Made by a program: the position numbers and the translations under genes | Shown: positions 24,824-33,911 of the stretch, piece after piece | Position numbering within the stretch: position 1 is the first letter of the stretch | How the letters are laid out: every line of letters starts with the position of its first letter | Assembly: GCF_000427095.1 (NCBI RefSeq) | Contig: NC_021487.1 | Location: 865,719 to 929,718 of the forward strand | Direction: 5' to 3' | Source: Chthonomonas calidirosea T49 | GTDB lineage: Bacteria > Armatimonadota > Chthonomonadetes > Chthonomonadales > Chthonomonadaceae | Length of the DNA stretch: 64,000 nt | Notes under the pieces: generated by a model | What the model was told of the DNA's origin: nothing | The model's database searches: none | Seen by the model: only the letters and a program-made list of their open reading frames with translations

Positions 24824-27800
24824 GTGCAACTTAAACAGCTTCAGCTACTTGGCTTTAAAACCTTTGCCGACCGTATCGAGCTCCAGATCGGCCCTGGGCT
24901 CACCGCCATTGTGGGGCCGAACGGCTCGGGTAAATCCAACATCGTAGATGCCATCCTCTGGGTGCTAGGCGAACAGAACCCTCGTCTCCTTCGCGCCGAA
25001 CGCGCTCAGGATGTTATCTTCAGTGGCTCCGATAAACGCAAACCTCTTGGCATGGCAGAGGTGCGCCTTCTGCTCGACAATTCCGATCACTTCTTGCCCA
25101 TCTCCTTTTCTGAAGTCAGCATTTCCCGACGTATCTATCGCTCCGGCGAAAGCCAATACTTCATTAACGGCGCTCCCTGCCGCATGAAAGACATTGTGGA
25201 GCTGTTTCTAGATACCGGCGCCGGCAAAGGCGCCTACGCCGTTGTTGGGCAACAGGAAGTGGACGCTGTCCTTTCAGCCCGCCCAGAAGATCGGCGTGAG
25301 CTGTTTGAGGAGGCCGCAGGCATCAAAAAGTATCGTGTCAAAAAGCGGGAGGCTCTACGTAAACTGGAGGCGGCCGAGGCCAACCTCCAACGCGTGCGCG
25401 ATATCCTTCGTGAGCTGGAAGCGCAAAAAGAACCCCTGGAGCGCCAAGTCATCGCCGCCCGCCGCTATCTCGGCTACCAAGAGCGCTTACGCGAAATTGA
25501 GGTCGGCCTGCTTGTTGCCGAGGCGAAACAGGCGGATTATGAGCTCTATGGCATCCGTCAAGAGCAAGAGCTGGATCGTGCAGAACTGCATCGCATCGAA
25601 ATACAACAGGCTCAGTTCGAGCAGCATCTTGCCGAGCTAACAGAGCAAGTGGTTCAGGTGGAAGAGAATTTGGAGATCGCGCGCACAAACCACCAAAACC
25701 TGCTCTCCATGGCGGAACGTCTCCAGAGCCGTATGGCCGTTTTAGAGGAGCGCGCCCGCGCCGCCGTTCGCACCAAAGAACAAGCTCTTCAAGAGATCGC
25801 CGAGCTGAATACTCAGAAAGAGCTACTGGAAAATTTGATCGCTTCAGAGGCCGAAGAGAGCGCGCGCCTGCAAGCCGAACTGGCGGAACGTGAACAGGCG
25901 TGGGCTGCCGAGCAAGCGGCCCTCCAAGCAGTTGAACAGGCCGTCGCCGAGATTTTACGCGAGTTGGAGGCGCAGCGAAGCCAGCAACTACGACGCGCTG
26001 AAGAGCGGGCTGGCCGCCTCGCTGCACTAGACGGAGTAAAAGCTCGCCTTGACGAAACCCGCCAACAGCTCGATGCCCTGCTGAAAGAAGCGACCCTGCT
26101 ACAAGAGCAGCGACTACAGGCTGAGGAGCGCCTGCGCCAACTTACCGTAGAGCAGGCGCAAAGAAGAGCCCAAAGGGATGAGCTATACCAAACCCAAGAG
26201 CATCTAGAGACCCAACAAAAAGGGTTGCAGGCGGAGGCCGATGCGTGCCGCAATCGCTGGGAAGCAGCTCGACGTGCCTACTCCGAGCAGGCTGCACGCC
26301 TCTCTACCCTCATAGAGCTGCAGGAAAGCTATGAAGGCTTCTATTATGGAGTGCGGGCTCTGCTTCAAGCCGCTCGGGCGGGTGCCGTTCGAGGGGACTA
26401 TCGCCCTGTGGTAGACCTCCTCACCGTTCCAAAACCCTACCGTATCGCTATTGAAGTTGCGCTAGGTAGTAGTTTACAAGACATCGTTACCCCTTCGGCA
26501 GAAGAGGCTAAAGCCGGCATCGCCTGGCTTAAGCAACATCGAGCCGGGCGTGTTACCTTTCTTCCCCTTACTCTGTTGCGCCCAGGCCGTCCTCTCGACC
26601 CTCTTCCTGCAGAGGAAGGAATCGAAGGTGTGGCCGTCAATCTCGTTGGTTTCGATAACCGCTACGTTCCGGCGATTCAGCTTCTTCTCGGACGCGTGGT
26701 GGTTGTGCGCAATCTAGATACAGCGATTACGCTGTCTCGTCGTCTTTCCGGCTGGTCGCGCATGGTTACTCTGGAAGGAGAGCTGCTCACTCCAGGAGGG
26801 GCGCTCACCGGCGGCTCCCTACAAGGATTGGGGGCCCACCTTGTAGGACGTAAAGGAGAGATAGATGACCTAAAAACTCGCTTACCCGACCTTCAAGCCG
26901 AGGTGGATCGTCTCGCCACCCAACATAAAGAGCTGCTTCAAAAACAACAGGAGACCGCCAAAGAGCATGCCAACCTCATGCAGGAGCTTGCCAACCTCGA
27001 TCAGGCCATCGCCATCGCCGCCGGCACCCAGGCCGCAGCTGAAAGAGAGCTTGCGCGTCTTCAACGCCAGGAGGTAGAGCATCAACAAGCCCAGCAACTG
27101 CTTAAAACCCGCATCGGCGAGCTGGAAAAGGAGCAAGAAAGGCTTGAAAACCTCATTCTCTCGCGCCATGAGGACGACACGGATGCCGAAAACGCCCTCA
27201 TCGCCCTGCAGAAGGAGGTCGAAATTCGTATCGCTAAGCGGGATGCCCTTCGCAGCAACGCCGCTCGACTGGAGGTAGAAACCACCGAACTTCGTACACA
27301 ACTTCAGGGACTAAAGCGCTCACAACAAGAGAATCGCCAAGCGCTTGAAGAGTTACAACGTCGCATAGAGCAACGCAAAAGCCTACATGCTCAGATACAG
27401 CAGGAAGAAGCCAAAGTCGCAGAGGAGACGACGCGCCTAGCCGAACAACGACAACAGATCCTGCGCCAGCTGCAAGAGGCCGAAAAATCGGTACAGCAGT
27501 GTCTCACTAGTCGCCAGCAGAAACTCGATGCCCACACCAAAACAAACGAAGCGCTGCGCGAAGCGACTCAACGCCATAGGGAGATCACAGTGCGTCTGCA
27601 TGAAACAGAACTGCGCATCGCGCGCCTCGAAATGCAGCTCTCTCAAGCAGCAGAAAGGCTACTTCAAGAGTATAACCTCCCTATAGAACAGGCTCTCTGT
27701 TATCAAGAGACGGTTGCGCTAGATGAGAATACCGTGCGAGAGGTTGCGCGTCTACGTCGTGAAATACGGGCGATGGGCCACGTCAATACAGGAGCCATTG

Positions 27801-28435
27801 AGGAGTTCGAGCGACTGACAGAACGCTGCGACTTTCTCACCACACAACAGGCAGATTTAGAAAAAAGCCGAGCAGGACTATTGGACACAATCTCAGAGAT
27901 TGATGCTAGCACACGTGATATCTTTCTGCAGACCTTCGAGGCCGTGCGCGAAGAGTTCGACCGACTTTTTAAGCGGCTTTTCGGTGGAGGTAGGGCCCAG
28001 CTTCTTCTTACGAACCCCAACGATCTGTTAGAAACCGGCATCGAGATCATCGCCCAACCTCCCGGCAAAAAGGCTCAAAATCTTTCCCTTCTCTCCGGCG
28101 GAGAGCGGGCGTTAACCGCTATCGCCTTGCTGTTTGCCTTTTTGTCCGTGCGGCCCAGCCCCTTTGTCATCCTCGATGAAGTGGATGCCCCTCTCGATGG
28201 CGCCAACGTGGAGAAGTTTGTTCAGCTTGTGCGTGAATTTAGCGAACGAAGCCAGTTTCTGGTGATCACCCACAACCCCGTCACCATGGAGGCAGCTCCG
28301 ATCTGGTATGGTGTCACGATGCGCGAGCCGGGAGTAAGTAGTATTATAAGCTATCGCGTGCCTCAACTGAAGGAAAGCGATCCAACGCAGCTGTCGGAGG
28401 TGGGAAGTCCTAATGGAGAGAAGACATTTTCTTAA
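24824..28435 (+). CDS. smc: Chromosome segregation ATPase SMC
   Basis: 1203 aa, normal length. The head has Walker A GPNGSGKS (31-38); a long coiled coil rich in Glu/Gln/Arg/Leu runs to the hinge (about 495-665, with glycine-rich G-G-A-L-T-G-G-S at its end) and back; the C-terminal head has signature LSGGERAL (about 1090) and Walker [13 protein letters not shown] (about 1115). SMC dimers with ScpAB load near origins and organise and separate sister chromosomes in the cytoplasm. Start GTG 24824 follows AGGAAG by 4-7 nt. The next gene starts inside the smc 3' end (23-nt overlap), so translation is probably coupled. Confidence 0.97.
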   Translation: MQLKQLQLLGFKTFADRIELQIGPGLTAIVGPNGSGKSNIVDAILWVLGEQNPRLLRAERAQDVIFSGSDKRKPLGMAEVRLLLDNSDHFLPISFSEVSISRRIYRSGESQYFINGAPCRMKDIVELFLDTGAGKGAYAVVGQQEVDAVLSARPEDRRELFEEAAGIKKYRVKKREALRKLEAAEANLQRVRDILRELEAQKEPLERQVIAARRYLGYQERLREIEVGLLVAEAKQADYELYGIRQEQELDRAELHRIEIQQAQFEQHLAELTEQVVQVEENLEIARTNHQNLLSMAERLQSRMAVLEERARAAVRTKEQALQEIAELNTQKELLENLIASEAEESARLQAELAEREQAWAAEQAALQAVEQAVAEILRELEAQRSQQLRRAEERAGRLAALDGVKARLDETRQQLDALLKEATLLQEQRLQAEERLRQLTVEQAQRRAQRDELYQTQEHLETQQKGLQAEADACRNRWEAARRAYSEQAARLSTLIELQESYEGFYYGVRALLQAARAGAVRGDYRPVVDLLTVPKPYRIAIEVALGSSLQDIVTPSAEEAKAGIAWLKQHRAGRVTFLPLTLLRPGRPLDPLPAEEGIEGVAVNLVGFDNRYVPAIQLLLGRVVVVRNLDTAITLSRRLSGWSRMVTLEGELLTPGGALTGGSLQGLGAHLVGRKGEIDDLKTRLPDLQAEVDRLATQHKELLQKQQETAKEHANLMQELANLDQAIAIAAGTQAAAERELARLQRQEVEHQQAQQLLKTRIGELEKEQERLENLILSRHEDDTDAENALIALQKEVEIRIAKRDALRSNAARLEVETTELRTQLQGLKRSQQENRQALEELQRRIEQRKSLHAQIQQEEAKVAEETTRLAEQRQQILRQLQEAEKSVQQCLTSRQQKLDAHTKTNEALREATQRHREITVRLHETELRIARLEMQLSQAAERLLQEYNLPIEQALCYQETVALDENTVREVARLRREIRAMGHVNTGAIEEFERLTERCDFLTTQQADLEKSRAGLLDTISEIDASTRDIFLQTFEAVREEFDRLFKRLFGGGRAQLLLTNPNDLLETGIEIIAQPPGKKAQNLSLLSGGERALTAIALLFAFLSVRPSPFVILDEVDAPLDGANVEKFVQLVREFSERSQFLVITHNPVTMEAAPIWYGVTMREPGVSSIISYRVPQLKESDPTQLSEVGSPNGEKTFS

Positions 28436-29240
28436 AACGCTGCTGGGGAGCGGTATTGCTCTCGCTGCCGGGGGCTGTGCAGCCCCCGTACCTGGAACGG
28501 GAGCGGTAGGGGGCAAAAGTCTCACCGTCACCATGCGCTTCGCTGGCCCCATGAATCCCGCTTTCTACTACTTCTTTCTCATCAACCGCTATGGAGCCAC
28601 CGGAAGCCTCAGCGCCCGAGGGCCGGTCGCTGTCTATGCCCCCGGCCAAGGCGGCCTTGTGGGCTACGGCAACGGCTTCGCCACCGGCTCTCCAGGCAAT
28701 CTTGGTACCCCACCAGACTACGGTCTTACGGACTACGTGCTCTACAACCAGAATCAGCCTGGCGGTATCGGAGTCTACCACTTCCCCGGCGACCCCAACA
28801 TCCCCAACGCCGCCATCTACCAAGGCATGCCCGCTCAGTATACCCTCCCCGATCTCACCAATCTTTCAGATATTGCGGGCGCTTCCACCCTCTCTTTCCG
28901 ACTTCAACTCTCTCAACTGATCACCGATACTTCCGACCCCAACCAAAAAGTGCAGGAGGCGGCGGCTATCCGCTATCTTCAGGTGAATATCGTAGCCACC
29001 AACTATGTGCCGACCGACCAAAACTCCAGCGGTATAAAAGAGGTGGATGCCATGGGCAATACGCTCGATCCGACCCAAGAGAGCAGCTTCCTCACCATTG
29101 ACCTCAGTCAGAACCGTACTTATACCTCTCAAGATACCACAACCTTGCTCTCACCAGAGCCGGCAGGTGATGTCTATCCGGCGGGTACCAAGAACGATGC
29201 CATAGATATCATCTATTGGTCTATCACGGTCAGTAGCTAA
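28413..29240 (+). CDS. Lipoprotein of unknown function, overlapping smc
   Basis: 275 aa. It begins M-E-R-R-H-F-L-K followed by a hydrophobic stretch and a lipobox L-A-A-G-G-C (Cys about 22), so it should be lipid-anchored outside the membrane. The rest is rich in Gly, Pro, Tyr and Asn, with an N-x-S-G and many D-P-T/D-P-N turns, and resembles a beta-sandwich; I do not recognise the family. It starts 23 nt before the smc stop with GGAGG 12 nt upstream, and its 3' end overlaps the convergent B12-binding-like gene by 11 nt. Confidence 0.75.
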   Translation: MERRHFLKTLLGSGIALAAGGCAAPVPGTGAVGGKSLTVTMRFAGPMNPAFYYFFLINRYGATGSLSARGPVAVYAPGQGGLVGYGNGFATGSPGNLGTPPDYGLTDYVLYNQNQPGGIGVYHFPGDPNIPNAAIYQGMPAQYTLPDLTNLSDIAGASTLSFRLQLSQLITDTSDPNQKVQEAAAIRYLQVNIVATNYVPTDQNSSGIKEVDAMGNTLDPTQESSFLTIDLSQNRTYTSQDTTTLLSPEPAGDVYPAGTKNDAIDIIYWSITVSS

Positions 29241-30159
29241 AGATAGGTACGCGCCACGGAAGGGCTGGAGGCAATCCTTCCGGCAAAGGATGTACATCCG
29301 GATGAAGCGCATGCGCCAAAATCTCTAAGCTATCCACAAGCCGCGGGCCGGGACGGCTGAAGTAGTGCGAACCGTTGATGATGTACACCCGTCCTGAACG
29401 TACACAGGGTAGCTCCTGCCAACGAGGCCTGCCCTCCAAAAGAGGCATATCCTGCAGCGTCCGCTCGACAGTGTACCCACAACAGGCGATCACGAGCACT
29501 TCAGGTTGCCAAGCAACCAGCTCCTCCCAGTGCATGGTTCGAGAAGGGAGACCCGCTTTTCCAAGGCCCTCAATGCCTCCAGCAAGCTCCACCAACTCTG
29601 GGCTCCAATGCCCACAGGTAAAGGGGGGATCAATCCATTCCAAAAGCGTTACGCGCGGTTTATAGGAGATACGCTCCGTTCTCTCTCGTACAGCCATCAC
29701 ACGCGCCTTAAGAGAACGAATAAGCTGTTCGGCAGAATCCTCATGCCCGGTTGCCTCACCCACGCTACGAATGGCCTCATACAGGTCGTCCAAACATGCC
29801 GGCTCAAGGTTTACCACGCGGGGTGCTCCAGGAAGTTGGCAGGCTGCCGCGCGTACTTCGGCCTCCGCCACAGCACAAACATCGCATAGGGCCTGCGTGA
29901 TGATGAGGTCGGGGTGCAGTTTCTCCAACACCTCCATGTTCAAGGTATAGAGGGCCTTATCCGTTTTAAGGCGCTCTCGCACCAACGCATCTATCTCGGC
30001 GCTGGTAGCGGTATGGGGGATAAGCGTTTTGGTAACCTTTGGCAACTGCTGCACAAACGGCGGATAGTCGCACTCGTGAGTGACGCCTACTAGCTGTTCC
30101 CCTAACCCGAGCGCACAGACGATCTCCGTTGCACTTGGCAATAACGACACGATTCGCAT
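29230..30159 (-). CDS. Cobalamin-binding/BtuF-like protein without signal peptide
   Basis: 309 aa. The fold of class III binding proteins is visible: M-R-I-V-S-L-L-P-S-A-T-E-I at the start, G-V-T-H-E-C-D-Y-P, the long linking helix, and a C-terminal G-R-V-Y-I-I-N-G-S-H-Y-F-S-R-P-G-P-R motif. This is the subgroup usually annotated as cobalamin-binding protein. It has no signal peptide or lipobox, so it is probably cytoplasmic and not a partner of an importer; no BtuC or BtuD is adjacent. Start ATG 30159 has a near-perfect AAGGAGGT 6 nt upstream. The upstream gap shows no B12-box-like sequence. Confidence 0.8.
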   Translation of the reverse strand: MRIVSLLPSATEIVCALGLGEQLVGVTHECDYPPFVQQLPKVTKTLIPHTATSAEIDALVRERLKTDKALYTLNMEVLEKLHPDLIITQALCDVCAVAEAEVRAAACQLPGAPRVVNLEPACLDDLYEAIRSVGEATGHEDSAEQLIRSLKARVMAVRERTERISYKPRVTLLEWIDPPFTCGHWSPELVELAGGIEGLGKAGLPSRTMHWEELVAWQPEVLVIACCGYTVERTLQDMPLLEGRPRWQELPCVRSGRVYIINGSHYFSRPGPRLVDSLEILAHALHPDVHPLPEGLPPALPWRVPIFSY

Positions 30160-30283
30160 CCGACGACCTCCTTTTTCAATGACTGCAACATTTTACCCAC
30201 TCCTTCTTCTAAGTTAGATAAGCGAGATCTATCGGAAACAAGCACGGCTTATGGAGTTTATGCGCCCTTACGGATTTATGCGC

Positions 30284-31276
30284 CTAATCCCGTAGATGCT
30301 TCCCGGTGAGCGAGAGAAAAACGTCCTCTAAGGTGGGCTGTTTGATGTTGATAGAGGCGATAGGAAGTTGGTAGGAATTCAGGAGACGCACTAATTCGGG
30401 GAGAACCTGATAGGGTTTTGCGCTGTATACCATGATAACAGGTTGACCGAAGCCTTCCTGAGAAAGCTCTTTTACTTCGATGACATCTACAAAGGGCACT
30501 AAGGAAAGGGCCGCTTTCAGCTCGTCGTCTATCTTCTGTATATCAAGGCTGGCCTCTTTCCCCTCAATGATCAGCTCGATCGCAGAGCCACCTTCGCGAG
30601 CAATAAGGTTAGCCACGGTGTCGCAGGCGATAAGCTTTCCTCTATCTATAATGCCCACTCGGTGGCAAAGCATCTGCACCTCCTCCATGTAGTGGCTTGT
30701 GTAGAGGATAGTGAGACCGTTTCGATTCAGCGCACGGATTCCCTCAAAGATGTGATTACGTGACTGCGGATCGACTCCAACGGTGGGCTCATCTAGCAAG
30801 AGGAGCTGAGGTGCATGCAGAAGCCCCGCAGCCAAATTGAGCCGACGTTTCATTCCTCCCGAATACTTTTCTACAAGCCGATCGGCGTGCTCTGCAAGCC
30901 CCACAAGCTCGAGCACTTCCGCCACACGGCGAGCGAGCACCGAACCTTGCAGACCATAGAGCCTTCCGAAGAAGAAAAGATTCTCTCTGCCAGTGAGTTT
31001 GGTATAGATCGCTAACTCTTGTGGAACCACTCCCAACCGACTGCGTTCTTCAGGAGCAGCTCGATAAGGCACACCTTCGAAAAGAATTTGTCCCGCGGTA
31101 GGCAGCAGAATCCCTGCAAGCATGTTAATGGTGGTCGTTTTGCCCGCCCCGTTAGGCCCTAAGAGGCCGAATATCTCCCCCCTTTTAACGGAAAAACTCA
31201 CACCATCTACTGCCGTAATGTCGTCGTAGGTCTTCCGCAGGTCGTCCACTTGCAACAGCACGTCGTCTTCATCCAT
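30284..31276 (-). CDS. ABC transporter ATP-binding protein, DrrA/CcmA-type exporter family
   Basis: 330 aa. Walker A GPNGAGKTT (about 38-46), signature YSGGMKRRLNLA (about 140), Walker B LLLLDEPTVGVDP (about 160) and H-loop S-H-Y-M-E-E-V. The C-terminal 90 residues form the extra domain typical of DrrA-like exporters for drugs, lipids or antibiotics. The membrane partner (ABC-2 permease) is not adjacent on either side, which is unusual; it must lie elsewhere or another gene in this region substitutes. The ribosome site before ATG 31276 is weak. Confidence 0.85.
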   Translation of the reverse strand: MDEDDVLLQVDDLRKTYDDITAVDGVSFSVKRGEIFGLLGPNGAGKTTTINMLAGILLPTAGQILFEGVPYRAAPEERSRLGVVPQELAIYTKLTGRENLFFFGRLYGLQGSVLARRVAEVLELVGLAEHADRLVEKYSGGMKRRLNLAAGLLHAPQLLLLDEPTVGVDPQSRNHIFEGIRALNRNGLTILYTSHYMEEVQMLCHRVGIIDRGKLIACDTVANLIAREGGSAIELIIEGKEASLDIQKIDDELKAALSLVPFVDVIEVKELSQEGFGQPVIMVYSAKPYQVLPELVRLLNSYQLPIASINIKQPTLEDVFLSLTGKHLRD

Positions 31277-31477
31277 TTTTCTACACGATCTACCTCTCAG
31301 TCTTGAAGGCCTCTCAACTAGGAATAATGTACCTAAGTCTTTAGCTATTTGCAGCAGACAAGAGTTTTTCTAAATGCACCATTTCTTCCTGCTAATAGTT
31401 CGAGTGGCTGTAGCAGATGAAACGGCTCCGCCCCCATCAGCTGCCGCAGCGTCACCGGTCACGACACTCTTTGGAAG

Positions 31478-33013
31478 TTAGCCAGGAGCAGGGGGTTGCG
31501 CGGGCTGTACAGTAGGAGGATGCGCCTTCGGCTGCCGGGCAGCGGGGGAGGCTTTGACGCCAATACGCACGATCTCCGGCTGCCCTTCATAGTGTGAAGG
31601 AATCACATCTCGACTTACTACCTTGCCGTTGACACGGACGATCTGATACCACACAGTGCGCACGTCAGGGCGCCCCTTCTGCTCCACAACCCGACGGCCT
31701 GGAGGCAGGTTGGGATCATGAATGATCTCCACAGGCACATCGCCCTCATGAAGGCGCCCACGCACGAGCTGCACGGTGCGATCCGGATCGGCATGTCCAA
31801 AAATATCGAAGGTTAGCAAGCCTCCATGCGCCCGGCCGACGATATAGACGGGATAGGGCAAACTGTTCTGAAAGCGCATATCCAGCTCCCCATAGGCGAC
31901 GGTCGCATCACGACCGGTGGGAATACCCCCATCGGAAACGGGGAACGAGTGGTGATTTCGCAAAACAGTTTTTAACCCAGCCTTTAAGGCAGCATTGTAA
32001 AGGGTGCCCGAAACTTGGCAGATTCCGCCCCCCACTCCGGGTTGCAACTGCCCATGAATAATAACAGGGGCTACCTCAAAGCCGCTTGCAAGCACCCTCG
32101 GCCCAACCGTATTATTGAAGGAAAAGATTTGGCCGGGCAATAACAGAGTTCCGTCTATCTTTTCTGTCGCAACTTCGATGTTATGCCCCCGCTTCCCTTC
32201 GGCATACCAAGTGCTATAAGATGAAAGCTTGCTATCTATTGTATGCAGAATGTTATAAGTAATGCGAGGTTGTATCACTTGAGTTGGCAAGTTGAGCTCA
32301 AGTCGATCCTCAAGGTTGCCTGTTGTCGCCGCACCATCCCTGTCGGTGGTATCCGTGCTTGGAGCAGGTGGCGTGTTGAACTGCTGCCAGGCACGCGTTA
32401 CGATGGAGGCGGCAGCATCCACATCTATGGCGCGCCCCGATACTTCATGTTTCAGTCCAAACCCTCCCTTCGGGAGGAGCACGATCCTGGCGTTGATGGG
32501 TGGAACTTGAGTGAGATGCGCCACATGCGTCAACGCCTCGTGCAGCTGTTTCTGGTCAACCGTGACTGTGGGCGCAATAGGGTAGTCTGGTTTGGATGAC
32601 CTTATAAGGGAGACGATTTTCGACAGCCATCCGGTCCGTCCGGCGTCTTCAGCAGTCTGGAGCGTGGAGTCGACGTCAATGCCAAGCCCTAGGGTTCTTG
32701 CCCGTATTGAGACCGACGAGTGATTAGCTATTCCCTGAGCATGCAGAGTAAGGAGCGTCGCGGCCCGATCTTGCGCCCATTGTAGTATCTCACCTCTCGC
32801 AGCCTCCGGCGTCTTGCCGCTGAGGTCGAGCGTAAAGAGGTGAACCCCCGAGGCAATGACATCCTCGGAATGGAGATGATGGGAATAGAGCAGAAGTAGA
32901 GAGCTGCCGATCGCCAACAAAGGAAGCGGTAGGAGAACGAAAAGTCGCAACAGCCCCTTTTCTTGCCGCCATGCAGATATGCGTTGCAACAGATGCCGAT
33001 CCGATCGGGACAT
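31478..33013 (-). CDS. VanW family protein with C-terminal G5 domain
   Basis: 511 aa. One N-terminal membrane helix (about 22-44) places the rest outside. Residues about 70-230 form the YoaR-like/PG-binding repeat region; the VanW domain holds F-S-F-N-N-T-V-G-P-R and G-G-G-I-C-Q-V-S-G-T-L-Y-N-A (about 310-345); a G5 domain follows (about 405-485) and a Pro/Ala/Gln-rich tail. G5 and VanW domains are linked to peptidoglycan, but the biochemical role of VanW is not settled. ATG 33013 has GGAGG 8 nt upstream and leaves a 40-nt gap from cysE; the longer frame to 33079 would overlap cysE without a ribosome site. Confidence 0.85.
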   Translation of the reverse strand: MSRSDRHLLQRISAWRQEKGLLRLFVLLPLPLLAIGSSLLLLYSHHLHSEDVIASGVHLFTLDLSGKTPEAARGEILQWAQDRAATLLTLHAQGIANHSSVSIRARTLGLGIDVDSTLQTAEDAGRTGWLSKIVSLIRSSKPDYPIAPTVTVDQKQLHEALTHVAHLTQVPPINARIVLLPKGGFGLKHEVSGRAIDVDAAASIVTRAWQQFNTPPAPSTDTTDRDGAATTGNLEDRLELNLPTQVIQPRITYNILHTIDSKLSSYSTWYAEGKRGHNIEVATEKIDGTLLLPGQIFSFNNTVGPRVLASGFEVAPVIIHGQLQPGVGGGICQVSGTLYNAALKAGLKTVLRNHHSFPVSDGGIPTGRDATVAYGELDMRFQNSLPYPVYIVGRAHGGLLTFDIFGHADPDRTVQLVRGRLHEGDVPVEIIHDPNLPPGRRVVEQKGRPDVRTVWYQIVRVNGKVVSRDVIPSHYEGQPEIVRIGVKASPAARQPKAHPPTVQPAQPPAPG

Positions 33014-33053
33014 CACAACAACCTCCCATTCAACAGTTCCGAATCGAGCGCGG

Positions 33054-33836
33054 TCACGGCTCGTTCCGTTCTCCCTCATGGCAGGGGCAGCAGCACGAGG
33101 CTACCTCCTGGGTAGGTCTGTAGGCAACCTCGCTGTGGCCGGCAAGCTGTTTTTCCATACGCAGAATAAGCTCCTCCAGCCGCTCATTATGTTGTTCAAG
33201 GAGCTCCAATCGCCTATGCAATTCCTGAATAACCGCATCCTGAGGATCCACACGGTTAATAACGTTGTCCATCACAGGACTCTCGGAATCGTTAACGCGA
33301 ATGCCGTCACGACGCACAATGCGCCCCGGAATGCCCACCACCGTGCAGTTCGGTGGAATGTCCTTGTTGACAACCGCGTTCGCACCGATACGGCAGTTAT
33401 CACCGATCGTCACTGGCCCCAAAATAGCAGCACCCATGCCCACCAACACATTATTTCCCAAGGTTGGATGGCGCTTTTTGCGTTCGAGGCTTGTTCCACC
33501 GAGGGTCACATTATGATAAAGCAAAACGTCATCTCCGATCTCTGCCGTCTCTCCGATCACCACACCGTCCCCATGGTCAATAAACAACCTCCGCCCGATC
33601 TTTGCCCCCGGATGGATTTCGATGTGTGTGAAGAAGCGCGTTATCTGCGAAAGGAGGCGTGCTAGCCAACGACAACGATGGTTCCACAGCCAGTGCGCGA
33701 TTCGATGAGCCCAGATGGCGTGCAGGCCAGGGTAGAGCAAGGCTTCTAATACGTTACGCGCTGCGGGGTCTTTTCTTAGAACGGTTTGTATATCTTCACG
33801 CATCCGAGAGAACATGGTCGGCAGTACCCCTTTCAT
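33054..33836 (-). CDS. cysE: Serine O-acetyltransferase
   Basis: 260 aa. It makes O-acetylserine from serine and acetyl-CoA, the first step of cysteine synthesis. The N-terminal helices have D-P-A-A-R-N and H-R-I-A-H-W-L-W; the left-handed beta-helix carries [22 protein letters not shown] and G-N-N-V-L-V-G hexapeptides, and the acetyl-CoA site G-I-P-G-R-I. The C-terminal 70 residues add a coiled coil and a cysteine cluster C-C-C-P-C-H that is not usual for CysE and could bind metal. I chose ATG 33836, with AAGGA 8 nt upstream; that site lies inside a hairpin (33841-33863). The promoter is at 33868-33897. Confidence 0.92.
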   Translation of the reverse strand: MKGVLPTMFSRMREDIQTVLRKDPAARNVLEALLYPGLHAIWAHRIAHWLWNHRCRWLARLLSQITRFFTHIEIHPGAKIGRRLFIDHGDGVVIGETAEIGDDVLLYHNVTLGGTSLERKKRHPTLGNNVLVGMGAAILGPVTIGDNCRIGANAVVNKDIPPNCTVVGIPGRIVRRDGIRVNDSESPVMDNVINRVDPQDAVIQELHRRLELLEQHNERLEELILRMEKQLAGHSEVAYRPTQEVASCCCPCHEGERNEP

Positions 33837-33840
33837 GAGG

Positions 33841-33863
33841 GTGTTCCTTCCATAAAGGAACAC
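33841..33863 (-). promoter_or_regulatory. Hairpin covering the cysE ribosome-binding site
   Basis: In the minus-strand transcript GUGUUCCUU (33863-33855) pairs perfectly with AAGGAACAC (33849-33841) around a 5-nt loop. The second arm is the Shine-Dalgarno sequence of cysE, so the hairpin should hide it, and the first arm begins about where transcription should start. Confidence 0.6.
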
Positions 33864-33867
33864 AAAG

Positions 33868-33897
33868 AGTATACTTGTGCAATCGAAATGGCTTCAA
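33868..33897 (-). promoter_or_regulatory. Promoter of cysE
   Basis: TTGAAG (33897-33892), 18 bp, TATACT (33873-33868). Transcription would start around 33861, at the foot of the hairpin. Confidence 0.6.
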
Positions 33898-33911
33898 TAC
33901 CGCTCTAGGCC

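Noticed and set aside
30160..30283. Cobalamin riboswitch before the BtuF-like gene
   Set aside because: The gap is only 124 bp and has no B12-box-like sequence.
30257..30284. Direct repeat TTTATGCGCC, two copies 18 bp apart
   Set aside because: Overlaps the end of a coding region and has no promoter context; probably chance.
30284..31276. ABC ATPase as the missing partner of the sugar importer or of the giant permease
   Set aside because: Its C-terminal domain and motifs fit DrrA-type exporters, not RbsA or MacB, and it is far from both.
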